A stretch of DNA of 64,000 nucleotides from contig CM072905.1 in the NCBI GenBank assembly GCA_037013685.1, positions 11,188,991 to 11,252,990 on the forward strand. The letters are read 5' to 3'. This stretch comes from Acridotheres tristis. Lineage: Eukaryota > Chordata > Aves > Passeriformes > Sturnidae. Every line of letters starts with the position of its first letter. The stretch's first letter is position 1. The translations under genes and the position numbers were made by a program. Of the stretch, positions 26,717 to 41,085 are shown in pieces. The notes beneath the pieces are model-generated. The model saw only the letters and a program-made list of their open reading frames with translations. It made no database searches and was not told the origin of the DNA.

Positions 26717-28097
26717 GGCGGCCAACCCTGGCCGCTCGGCGAGGGTTTTTTCCTATCGTCGGAGCTGCAAATATTTTGGAAGACGGGGCCGTGTTTTCCG
26801 TGTAAACAAGGCGGCGGCAGCGGCGGGTGGCGGGACCGGGGCTGCGCTCCGCGAGGCTGGAGGGTCCCTGCGCGGGGAGCCGAGCCCAGTCCGGGCCATC
26901 CCAGCCCCGGAGCCGGGTCCCCGCGGGCACACAGCTGAGCACCGGCCCCCTAAACCGCGAGGAGAGGAGAGGCAGCGCGCGGGGATCCCGCTGGGAAGCG
27001 GGGGTGGAAGATACGAGGGAACATTAGGCGGGATGTGTGGGGACCCACGGGCAAGAACTCCCGAAACCCTTAACCCTTATCCACCTCGGCAGCAGCAAGG
27101 AACACTCCATCCCCGCCCGGGGACAGCATGCACGGCGCGTGTTTCTCGCTCGACATGGAACAAACCGGCTGCTGCCCGGTTCTCATTCGGTCCTGGGGCT
27201 CGTTCAAGTCCCCGCCGCCGCCTCCCAGGCCCGCCCGCACCTCCTGAGGATGCAGGGACGGGAGCCGTAGGCTTTGCCGGGCTTCCCTGCCCTGCGCCCG
27301 GCCGCCTACCCTCTCCGGAAAGGGCCGGAGCCCGTCCCCGTCCCTGTTCCTCCCGGACGCGGAGCCTCTCGGGCTTTGCGGCGGCTCTGAGCCCGTGTCC
27401 CGGGGAAAAGAGCGGGGCTGCTGGCGAGCTCCGGGATCCCCGGACCGGAGCCGGGCCGTGGGCTGCGGGCCCCCGGCCGGGACCTGCCCGGGACGGGAGA
27501 CACTGCTCAGCCAGCCAGGACCCCTCCGCGCTTTCCCGGACACGAACGGAGTTTTCCCGGAATCCTGAATGGCCCTTATCCCCTTTCCTGAGCTCCTTGG
27601 TTTTTCCTGCCTCGCCTTTCCGAGCTTCCCCTTGCTCTGCCCATCGGAGTCACCCGCTAAGCCCGTTCTGCGCCGCCGGGTGCCTCCGGTGTCTCCGTCC
27701 CACGCTCCGCGGCTATTGGCATCCCCTGTCCCAAATTCCTGTGCCCTGCTCGGTGGTCTCAGGTTCCCCGTACCCGCGGTTTTGCACCTGGAGGTCCCTC
27801 GGTGTTGTCACCAGCGGGCTCCCGAGTGCCTCAGTGTCGCCTGTCTTGAGCTGCCGGGCGCTTCAGTGTCCCATCACCTGCCCCCCCGAGTGCCTTCACA
27901 TCCCTGCTCCGGGCTCCGAGGTCCCTCGGTGTCCCGTTCTCATGCCTGCGCTCTCCGGTACCTCAGCGTCCTCCTCCTATCCATCTCCCTGAGTGTCCCC
28001 GAACGGCTGTCGGTGCCCCTGGTTGTCCCCGCGTTGCTCGGCGTGTCCCTGGATGTCCCTGTGCCTTTCGCTGCCGTTCCCCCTGGCTCCTTCGCTA

Positions 28098-31735
<3,638 letters not shown>

Positions 31736-31859
31736 TTTAAAATCCGTGAGGGTTTCTAAATGTCGTCCGGCGGCTCCTCAAAGCCCGCACCGTCCTTCAC
31801 CGCCTCACAGGAAAAATTGGGGTGAATCTAAGGAAGGCTGGCCCCCGCGGAACTCCCCC

Positions 31860-32115
31860 GCAAAGCCGAGGTGCTGCCTAATCCCATTAGCAGGGTGTTA
31901 ATTTAACAACCTCCTGGCGCTGCCCAGCGCGGGGCTCCGCGCTCCCCACCGGCGTTCCCGGGGCTGCGCCTCCCGCCTCCCCCTTGCCCTTCTCGCTGGG
32001 TTTATTCGGTATTTCACAACTCCCGGGGTTTGTAATGGCTCTTGCGGTCATTAACGTGATTTACTGAAGCTTTCTCCTCTAATTACCTTGCCCTCGAGCT
32101 ATTAAATGCATGTAA
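31860..32115. promoter_or_regulatory. Candidate conserved non-coding element inside the CpG domain
   Basis: This AT-richer island within CpG-dense sequence carries CTAATCCCATTAGC (31878-31891; a TAATCC bicoid/OTX-type core facing an ATTAG core), a near-palindromic GTTAATTTAAC just after it, and a CTAATTAC plus CTATTAAATGCATG cluster near 32077-32113. No open frame explains it. It resembles a homeodomain-bound enhancer by composition only; conservation was not tested. Confidence 0.35.
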
Positions 32116-33010
32116 GCAGCTCCGCGGGGACCGAGGCACAGCTCGCCGGGCTCTTCCGGGACAGGGGCCTGGGGCCGTTCCGGGACGATGGAACGGGGGA
32201 TGCTGGGGCCACTAGGCCGTGCCCTCCACGGATCGCCCCCCACTTCGGATTTGATTTTCCTATCTTGAAGCACCAGCCAGCCCCGGCCCTGTCCTCCCTC
32301 GGGAGAGGACGGATCCTTGCCGAAGTCAGCCCCGGTGAGACGCCGAAGCACCTCCGGTACCTGCACCGGGAACGGAGCACGGCTGGGACCAACACTGGAG
32401 CACCTCCGGTACCTGCACCGGGAACGGAGCACGGCTGGGACCACACCGGAGCATCTCCGGTACCTGCACCGGGAACGGAGCACGGCTGGGACCACACCGG
32501 AGCATCTCCGGTACCTGCACCGGGAACGGAGCACGGCTGGGACCACACCGGAGCATCTCCGGTACCTGCACCGGGAACGGAGCACGGCTGGGACCACACC
32601 GGTTCCCCGGTCCCTGCCCGGGAGCGCGGCCGTGCCACAGTCGGGCCCAGGGGCCGAGCGGCGGCGGAGCCACGGCCGGGCCAGGGCAGAGCAGAACGGA
32701 GCGATCCCGTTCCCCCGCGTTTGGCCCGGGAGAATTCCCGCGGACGGAGAACTTTATTTCAGCCGCACCGGGGGCAGCGGGAAAGGCGGCCCCGGCGCCT
32801 GGAGCCTGTTCTAAAAGTCAAATGGCTTCGGGTGCCGGAGCTCGTCCTCCTCTCCGGGAACAATGCGCTGCTTCTCGCCCACCTCCCCCTGCACCGCCCG
32901 GGCTTGGAGAAGGGAGGGGGAAAGCCCGAGCGGTTCCTCTCCTCCTCGGCTCTCGGGGGGCCGTTCCCCGGCGGGACCGGGAGCGGCTGGAAAAGCAGAG
33001 AAGACCCGGG
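32116..33010. promoter_or_regulatory. CpG island containing the 51-bp minisatellite
   Basis: This is dense CpG sequence on both sides of the tandem array, part of the island cluster upstream of NTN1. It is a possible location for the untranslated NTN1 exon. No exon is recognisable by sequence. Confidence 0.55.
32345..32612. repeat. 51-bp minisatellite, five copies
   Basis: The phrase CTCCGGTACCTGCACCGGG recurs at 32352, 32404, 32455, 32506 and 32557. Periods are 52, 51, 51 and 51 bases. Copies 2-5 are almost identical; copy 1 differs by one inserted base and a few substitutions. A degraded sixth start (CCCCGGTCCCTGCCCGGG) follows. Because 51 is a multiple of three, the array stays open in several frames on both strands and creates spurious 17-residue repeat proteins. 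Confidence 0.95.
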
Positions 33011-33014
33011 TTGA

Positions 33015-33225
33015 AATAATCAGGAGCGATTTATTCCCCTGGAGTGACAGTTCTTTTGAGCAGTTGCCGAATGGCAGTTTCTGTCTTTCTGAAAGCTTTT
33101 CTTCCAGATTCTGTTCAGATTAGGCTGGGGAGATGAATGAGGCCATTATCCAGCCCAGTAGCTATTCTGAAATGCCAAATTAATTACCAAGGGCTAAATC
33201 AAGGCGATGGGGGCTGGAGGGGAGA
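33015..33225. promoter_or_regulatory. Candidate conserved non-coding element between two CpG islands
   Basis: About 200 bases of balanced-composition, almost CpG-free sequence sit abruptly between two CpG islands. It contains GCCATTATCCAG, AGCTATTCTGAAATGCC and an ATTAATTA core at 33179-33186. Complex, non-repetitive, AT-containing sequence in such a setting is typical of an ultraconserved-type enhancer. That is an inference; no alignment was possible. Confidence 0.4.
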
Positions 33226-33229
33226 GGGG

Positions 33230-33745
33230 GGCGGCGGTTTGAGGTGTGAAAATATCTCCGCGATCTTTTAAACACGGGCACGGCGGGCGGCCCGGGCTGC
33301 TCCCCTCAAACCCCCCGAACTTTCCCTCCGCCAGCGCGGGGGCAGCGGCGGCCGGAGCCGGGCGGAGGGACCGAGGAGAGGCCGCGGCGTCCTGTTCGGG
33401 TTCCCCTGGTCTGGCTCCGGCACCACCCCGCCGCTGCCGCATTTCTCACCTCCGACGGGGCCGCCGGGCACGACGGGGCTTCGGGCGCGGCTGAACCGGG
33501 GCCGCAGCCGCAGCCGAAGCCGCTTGTGCCGCTCACGGGTCCGGCGGCCCCACCGGGCCCTCCCCATCACCTCCCCAGCACAGGGACTCCCCGTCACCTG
33601 TGCCCCGGTGCGGAGCGCTGGGCCGAGCAGCCCCGCTGCCCCCAGACCCCTCTGCAGCGGTATGTCCGCAACTGAACGCCTGGGGCATTCCCGAATTCTC
33701 TCCGCTCCGGAGGGCCGGCTCGGGGATGCGACAGTGATCAGCCGA
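33230..33745. promoter_or_regulatory. Distal CpG island upstream of NTN1; candidate untranslated first exon
   Basis: CpG-dense sequence ends fairly sharply near 33.75 kb. On the minus strand it has good-looking donors: GTCGGAG|GTGAGAAAT (last exonic base 33450), GGGGAG|GTGATG near 33565 and GGCACAG|GTGACG near 33595. This is a plausible transcription start area for NTN1, which would give a first intron of roughly 4 kb. The alternative is a start much closer to the ATG. Confidence 0.4.
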
Positions 33746-36707
33746 TCGCTTCTTTGCGACGAGAGAGGGAAGGAGGAGGGCGAGGGATTGTGCAGGGATG
33801 CTGATTCATAACTTGGTTCGTGCTACTTGGCTTGGAGAGTCGCAGAAACACCGCGGAGAAAGGGGAGAAAGACCGGTCCCAAGGGAATTGGGAAGAAGGC
33901 TCCGCTAGCTCTTCCCGGACTGATGTCTCTCTGCCAGCACAGATGACAACATTTGCACATGACATTTAATCCTCCACCCTAAAGCTCTGTGGCTCCCGGC
34001 AGGCAGTTATTGTTATTATTGTCGCTCTAATATTTACGCTTTGCTCCCAAACAAGTGTAATTTCCCCAATCGCTTTGTAGCTCCTTGGCCCCTAATCCAG
34101 TTTTCCCTTCAGTTCCTGGGAGACCACACCTCTGGCTCCTCTCATTCATGGGGAAAAAAAAAAAATTGAACGAATTTTACATTAAAAAGTAACCGCTTAG
34201 GGAACGGCGGGTGAAGCCTGACTATCGGTTTGGGATGGGGGGAGTTGGACACGGGGCTGATGCTGTATCCCCTGCAAATACCCACGGTCAGTGAGGGACA
34301 TCCCGGCTCAGCCTGGGCAGCAGTGACTGCAGAGCCAGGCAAGAATTTTCCTCGCACTAGACAGTCCTTGCAAACGAGGAATAAGCACCAAGATTTCCCA
34401 GGGGCTCAGAAGTGGGCTGGAGAAGGAATCAAGCCTTTAATGTAAATTGGCCGTGGCTGGCAGAGACCACTGAACACTGGGCTATTCAGCATCTCTGTGA
34501 ACCTCTAATGATCAACTCGGTTTTCAATTATACACCCACAATTGCCACCAAGTGAGATAAGCCTCCGGAATACTATATTTTCTCTTGCAAAATGTTTTCT
34601 TTGGGGCAGGCAGGCTGGGAAGCTCAGTGAGTAATATTTGATTTATTTTCAGCAGCCAGCAGAGCTCCCGGCTGGCCCGAACAGGAGCCAGACTTGTCCA
34701 GAGCGGCTCAGGCACTCCCGGGACCTCGCAGGTGGATTCAGCCGCTGCAGCACTGCGGGTCCCAGATATTCCCAGGAAAACACGGGCGCTCCTGGATGGC
34801 AAAGTTGTCAAATCCTTTGATTTATTTGTGTGCTTCCCTACAGGAACGACGGCTTCGTTTGGATGGGTGCAGATGGAGCACAGCACAAACAAGGCAGCTG
34901 GGGCTGGGAAATGCTGCCGTGTGCTGGACACGCTGCCGGGGGCTCATCCAGGGAAAAGCGGGTCCGGAGCACGCACAGACCCCCCCCAGAGCCCAGCTCC
35001 TCCTGCACTCCAAACAAGGCTACATCCGGAAGCTGTTTTCAAGTCAAAATTACTTTTCTGAGCAATACATTACAGGGACGGGACAAGAGTGACTTGGTGA
35101 CTGCACAACAATATTCTGAGCTCCAGGGGAAAGAAATACCCGAATTGGGAGCTCAGGTCACTGGGAATGCCCCAGCACAGCTGGAGAAACTTCCCTGCAC
35201 TGAATTGATGGAGGCCTGGCAGGACCCCCTGCACTGATGGAGGGAATATCCCTGTGTGTTTCTGTAACCCCAGTTTCAGGGATCTCCAGGACTCTGCTGC
35301 CAGGCTGAGGTGTAGGAGATGTGGGGTGTAGGAAACAGGTTTGTGGTTGGAGGAGACAGATTTCTGTATAAATATTCCTGGGGATCTGTGTGGAGAGGAG
35401 GGGATGGGGATATCCAGTTTATTCAGTAAAATGTTTAGTTCACAGAGACTTCACTGAGACTTTGGTACCACTCTGCAGATCTTATTTTTAGATTATCAAA
35501 GCACCCTCCTGGTTCTCAGGGGACTTGAAGCAACTCCGGGCTTCCTACTCCACTGTTTAGGGCTATTCCCTTCATATCCAGTATTTGTGGTCTGACTGAC
35601 AGAGGGACACCAGAGCAATTCACAAATCCCCAGCACCAAGGCCTAAGAGACCACCCAGCCCAGGTGCCATGAAGGCTTTTGGGGACTCAGAGTGAGCAGA
35701 GTGTCCCAAAGAGCCCAGCTTTGACCCCACACCACATTTTGCACAGGAGTTTGATGTCTCCACTCCAGCTGTGCCTTCACTCCCCCCTGGCACTCCCAGC
35801 TCGAGAGAGTCCTGGGCACGGTGAGCTGCCCCTCTCGGAGAAAATCAGCCTTGACTGAGAACCATCCACACCTGGGCCCTGCTGGGGGAGGGGAACAGCA
35901 AACAAAGACTTATCCTTTTCATCTAAGCCCAGCATTACTCAGAGAAAATCGATCTCTTCACTCACTGCCTCGAGTTGCTTTAGCGAAGTCTGAGCAGCAA
36001 TTCCAGCACAAGAGTTGTGGTGCTGAGGGAATGCAGATGGAGAGGGCCAGACTTGGCCAGGGCAAAGAGAGAACAGGCAGGACAGGGAACCCCAGCTGTG
36101 CGAGGGCAGGGACAGTGCAGTGAGCAGTGCACCACGGTCCTTTAAAATAACAAATATTTCTTTAAAATAATTAAATTGAGCGGAGACAGTTTCTCACCTA
36201 CGTTACAGAATTGTTTCTGGGGCCAGTGAACAATACTGGTATCATTCCACGAGGGAGGTTTTTTGGCTCTGGCACAAGAAACTGGCCCATGGAGAGATTT
36301 TCTCTCCGTGGAAGGTCGTGGAGCTGAAACCCTGATCCTAGAGGGAATGTTCCTCCCCTGTGAAAAGGAATTCGATCTCCTTGAGCTGGTGTAAGGTAAA
36401 GGCGGAACCTGACTGGGCTTTCAGGGTAGAGGAAAGGAGTGTGGCAGAGGCTGAGGCCAGGACAGGCAGGGCTGGGTGGATTTCAGCTACCTAAGGAGCA
36501 GGATTATCGAAACATGGGTCCCCAGAGGCTCTGGATTCCCAGCTCCCAGTAACTCCCTTTGCCAGATAATTAACTCTTCTCCAGCATTCCCTCTCCAGTG
36601 ACAAGTAGCTGGTGGGACCCAGCTCCGATTGCAGCTGGGGCAGTCCCGAGGCAGGCTCTGTTTCAGCTGCAGATGAAGGCAGCGTTTTGTTGCTTTCTCT
36701 GTTTAGA
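33746..36707. other. Intergenic sequence upstream of NTN1, no gene recognised
   Basis: CpG density drops. An AT-rich portion with complex sequence (33960-34200, including a short A run at about 34151) might be regulatory. A near-perfect hairpin lies at 36287-36311. A short direct repeat of CTTTAAAATAA occurs near 36142 and 36161. Confidence 0.5.
36287..36311. repeat. 11-bp stem inverted repeat (hairpin)
   Basis: CCATGGAGAGA and TCTCTCCGTGG are separated by TTT. Ten pairs are Watson-Crick and one is a G-T wobble. No T-run or RNA gene context was seen, so function is unknown. Confidence 0.8.
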
Positions 36708-36780
<73 letters not shown>

Positions 36781-36781
36781 T
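36708..36781. repeat. (AAT)n microsatellite, about 24 uninterrupted units
   Basis: A perfect AAT run ends in ATATTCCAGAG. It is probably length-polymorphic. Homopolymeric Asn/Ile frames over it are artefacts. Confidence 0.98.
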
Positions 36782-39077
36782 ATTCCAGAGTATAATATCC
36801 TGAGTGCAGGATTTGTAGGGGTTGAGCCATCAAGGCTGGGGCAGGGCAAAGGGGATCATGCAACAGCCCCACCCAGGCTTTGGGTTTGTATTTTTCTTAA
36901 GGGAAGTGTCCTCTGGATATCAGACAGAGCACGGTGGATGCTGGGGCCTTCCTGGCACCCCAAAATCACGGGAGGCCGCCGAGAGGGTGCAGGGAGCGAG
37001 CCCTGGCCCAGCCCTGAGCAGACCCCTGCCATCTGACAGGACGAGTTTTCCAGGACCTTCCCCAGGGCGCTGCGCAGCGTTCGGGCTCCTTTTGGCAGCC
37101 ATCCTAACCTAATTATAATTAAGGATGTATTAAGCGGGGATGAAGTGGCCTTCGAGTGGCTCTAACCTTCTAATGGAGGGCTTGGGAAGAGGCGGCGGGA
37201 GCGGCTCCGGCCGGGCCCTGAGGCGTCCTGGGAGCCCGGCCCGGGCTTGGGATGGGGCCACAGCTCCAAGGGAACCTTCCCGTGCCTCCTGCCGGGACAC
37301 AGAGCCCCCATCCCGCCCCATGCCAGGGCTGGGTCCATGCAGAGCCACCCGTGCCGGTGCTGGGCTGAGCTCCGCGGCTTTATCTCGGCGCTGTGTCCGT
37401 CCTTGCAGCCGTCACCAGTTCCATTCATCGGCGTGGTGCCCATGCCAGGCCAGGGGGCACGGGTGGATGGCATCGAGCAGAGCCCAAAGCCCCTCTTTGG
37501 CACGGCCCTCCCTACGCATCCTCCCCTGCGTGCGGAGGGGTCCGCACCGTCCCGAACCCGGCCGGGCCGCCCTGGCCCGCCGCCCCCGGGCACCGCCCCG
37601 GCCCCCCCGGCTCCTCGGGGCGCTGGAGCAGCCGGGCACCGCTTGGGTGCCCAGCCCAATTCCTCGCTGTCCACTGCTGCTCAGCAGCACCGTCGCCTCC
37701 CTGGAAGCCGATCCCGAGCCCCGGGAATGCCGGAGGAGAGCGCATGGAAGCACGAAAGGAAGGGGATTGAGGCGGTGGTGGGAGAAGGCGAATGGATCTC
37801 TCCGGGTCCCAGATATTGAGCAGAGAATGATGCTCGCACCCTTGGTAAAGCTCTTTGCTGTCCGTGGCAGGAAAGGCAGCTCTGAACTTCAGCCAAGGGT
37901 GGCTGCAGGTCTCATCCCTGCTCCCGGTGCCTCAGGAACGAGGGGGAGGAGAAGGTGAAGCTCTTTTCTCTGTCCTTTCCCTCTATGCCTCCAGTAACTT
38001 CCTGCTGTTTTTCACTGTTCATCTTTTGCTAGAGAAAAGCAAACCCATTCTCCCAGCACAGCGCCTGCTTTGGATTCTGCTGGATCCTCATCTCCAGATC
38101 CTGCCAGTCCCGGGCACCCCGCTGGATGCAGGTAGACTCGGAATTCCAGCTGCAAACACCTTGCATCCATCAAACGCTGCTCCAGGACCTAGCTGTCCAC
38201 AGCGTTGCCCCCTCGCAGAGGTGCCTTGGTCATTTGGTGGTACGGTTAATTGTGTGGTGACAGAAGCAGTAAAATATCATCGCTGTGAGGGTTAATGCTG
38301 AGTGTGAGCTGTTCTCGTGGCACCTAAATGCACAGAAAACTGCACTGCCTCAAGCCTGGAGGTACCTGTAACACACCCGCCCTGCTGGCCTCTGACAAAC
38401 CAGAGGGTTGGGTTTGTAATCTGCTCTAAACACACCAGTTTGTAGATTTAAGCCTGGACCCATTGATGACACCTCGGAAGCTTTTGAGATCAGAGTGGCT
38501 TCACTCTAACTGTGAATTAAAGCATCAGGATGAGACTGGGAATGGAGCAAAAGGAATTGAGGTTTAAGGGAGGATGGACAGCAGAGGGCCTGGGTGTGTT
38601 TCCTTCCCGAAGGAGTCCTGGATTTGATGTAGTCCTCACTCAGAACTACCTCTGCCCACCTGGGCACCTCCCCTTGTGCCCACTCTGATGCCCCCAAAGG
38701 AGGGTTGAGGATGGGCTGCTCCAGCCCGGCTCTGTCCTGCTTCCAGCCTCTTTTGCTTGGGTTGGGTGAGATCTTTGTCCCATTTTTCCTATTTATGTCC
38801 ACAAACCCCATTTTCTCCTCACGTCTTATGAGGGCACATCATTCAGGTGCCTGCATTGAGTTTGTCACCCGGGTAAGGTGCAGGGCAAATGTCCCTCTCC
38901 CAGTCCAGCTTATCCCAAGGTGCATCTGCAGTGGATTTGTACGGGATGATTACTTATATTTAAAGCAAGAAAGGGAAAAGAAATTCACAGAAAGGAACGA
39001 GCCATAGGAGCTCACGCTGAGGCCCTGCTGCCATCTGCTGGGGTCCCAGCGCTGAGCCCACTGCACCAGCCCAGGAT
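36782..39077. other. Intergenic sequence with a CpG-enriched patch, no gene recognised
   Basis: CpG-rich DNA at about 37180-37760 could be a small island or distal regulatory element. TAATTATAATTAAGGATG near 37110 is a homeodomain-type motif cluster directly before it. The 272-residue frame at 37140-37958 shows no domain and is attributed to GC content. Confidence 0.5.
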
Positions 39078-39135
39078 GGGGATCGGGGATTGGGGATCTG
39101 GGATTGGGGATCGGGGATCGGGGTTTGGGGATGGG
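39078..39135 (+). repeat. G-rich GGGGAT(C/T) tandem tract with G-quadruplex potential
   Basis: Nine consecutive runs of three or four G are separated by loops of two to four bases (ATC, ATT, ATCT, TTT, AT). This satisfies the usual G-quadruplex pattern more than twice over on the plus strand. Confidence 0.93.
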
Positions 39136-40947
39136 TCGTGTCCGGCTGGAAGGGGAGGGGATGCCCGTCCTCGTTTTTCTGGACCTGGCCTTCTCCCGCT
39201 GCAACCTCCTTTGGGAGCAAAACCTCCGGAGACGCCAAACAACCCCAAGAGTCCCAGCTGAGGATCTCGGCTGTCCCTTGCTCCTCTGGGATGTCCCTCG
39301 CTGAAGTATTTCAGCCCCTGCATTTGGGAAGGCAGAGCCCAGCTCCTGAGGGGTGCAGGAGCTTGTGGTTTCTACTCAGATTTTCAGATTTACACCTGAT
39401 TTACACCTTGGCATGATAAAAAGTGCATCCAAAAGTGCAGGGGCAGTGGCAGTGGGTGGGACATAGCTGGGCGGTGCTGCCTCGGTGCCCTCGTGGCTGT
39501 GCTGGGTGACAGGGCTGTGACCTGGGGAAGGAGAACAAACTGCAGCTGCTCTGGCCTCACAGCCCTGCAGTTCTGCCACCTCCCCGTCGGGATGTCTGGC
39601 TGCCCGGGGATGTGTCCAGCTGTCCCCAGGCTAGCAGGGGTAGCACAGCACAGGCCCAGTGTGCAGCCAGCTCCAGGGATTGCCCGGATTTATTCAGTCC
39701 CATCAGGACTGAGCGACACAGCTTAACTGGAGGTGCCCCGAGCGAGTTCCCAAATGCAGGCTCGATTGCTGAGGAGCTCACCAGGAGCTGGGGTGCTCCA
39801 GGAAGTGGAGGTGCTGCTGGCTCTGGAGACCTATCGTCCTTCCTCCGGGCCGACCCAGGGAGGCTGCCAGAGGCAGAGCACTCCTTGGGAAGTATTTTCC
39901 AGGGATTCATTGCCCAGCTGGGTGCACAGGGCGGCTGAGCTGCACCCCCGGGGATGCTGAACCCGCTCCATCAGTGCAGTTCTCCGGCAGGACATAGGGT
40001 GGAGACCTCAGCCCACAGGAAAGCCGCTCCCAGCCCCGCGCTTCCCAGCGCTCTGCCCCTTCCCAGGGCTGCCTGCTCCTCCTGGTCCCGGACAGAGATC
40101 CGGACAGGAACCCCCTGCCGTCAGGGCAGGGAGCTTTGAGTAGTGAGGAGAGGGGTTCCAGCTTCGGCTGAATCCCGCCCGGAGCCGGGGTGAACGAAGA
40201 GCTGGGAACGTCGGCAGCTCCAGATCAGTGCAGACCAGACTCATCTGCCAAAAGCGAGACAGCTCTGGAACCCTCCCAGCCCACAACTGGCCAGAAAACC
40301 TTTGACAACTCAGCAGATGGGGTCATGTAAAATTATATTGTCACCTCCTCCCTGGAAGGTGGAAGGGGAAGGTCTGGTGTCAGATCTGCCCGCAGCGAGG
40401 TCTCTGCCCCAGTTTCATTTCTCAAGGGCTGCGAAAGAGTCTGTCAGGATCCTCTGAGTGTGCTCTGAGAAATGAAAAACACAAGTTGTGGGGAAAACCA
40501 GAGACAACAAGGTTCCCTTTTCAGTGACGCTGCTTCCCCTTCCCTCCGAGGGACGGGCAGTGGGGAGAGGCTGCAGAGCTGCTCTGCTGGGGCTAGGATG
40601 CTCCATTCCTGTGGGAACTCGGGGAGAGGGAAGCAATGGACTCACCTGGAGCCTATGCAGCCCCAGCAGCACACAGCAGCCTCGGAGGCTGTGTAAGGAC
40701 AGGGTCAGCCATCCTAAAGCTGCTGGAAACCCTTGGAGAATGCTGGAAACCAGGGAGATATGCTGGCTGCAGTCTGCAGAGCTCGGCTTGAGTGCAGAGC
40801 TGACTTTATGGCATTTTTGGGGGGCTGAAATTCTCGATTCCCAGTGTGGGGCTGGGTTGGAGTTGCTGTTTCAAGAAGTGTGTCTGGGTGTGGAGCAGAG
40901 AGGAATGGGAGCAAGACTGTCATGAGCTGAACTTCAGCGTAAGGTGA
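39136..40947. other. Intergenic sequence, no gene recognised
   Basis: No exon, RNA gene or named repeat recognised between the G-rich tract and the CR1 fragment. Confidence 0.55.
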
Positions 40948-41085
40948 ACTTTGGTGCCCAAGGCCAGGCTGGATGGACTTGGAGCAACTTGTTCAGTTAA
41001 AGATGTCCCTTCCCCTGCTGGAGGTTTGGGACAAGATGATTTTCAAGGTCCTTTCCAACCCAACCCATTCTTTGACTCTGAGGTG
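40948..41085 (+). mobile_element. CR1 LINE 3'-end fragment
   Basis: The order of diagnostic pieces fits the avian CR1 3' untranslated end: CAAGGCCAGGCTGGATGG, GGAGCAACTTG, GATGTCCCTTCCCCTGC, GGGACAAGATGATTTTCAAG, then GTCCTTTCCAACCCAACCC and ATTCTTTGACTCTGA in place of the terminal ATTCTATG-type octamers. It is 5'-truncated with no coding part, as most avian CR1 copies are. Confidence 0.85.

Noticed and set aside
32106..33014. 302-residue plus-strand frame with 17-residue repeats
   Set aside because: The repeats are the 51-bp minisatellite read in frame. Comparable frames exist on both strands, and the flanks have no family resemblance.
36598..36872. Poly-Asn and poly-Ile proteins
   Set aside because: Translations of the (AAT)n microsatellite.
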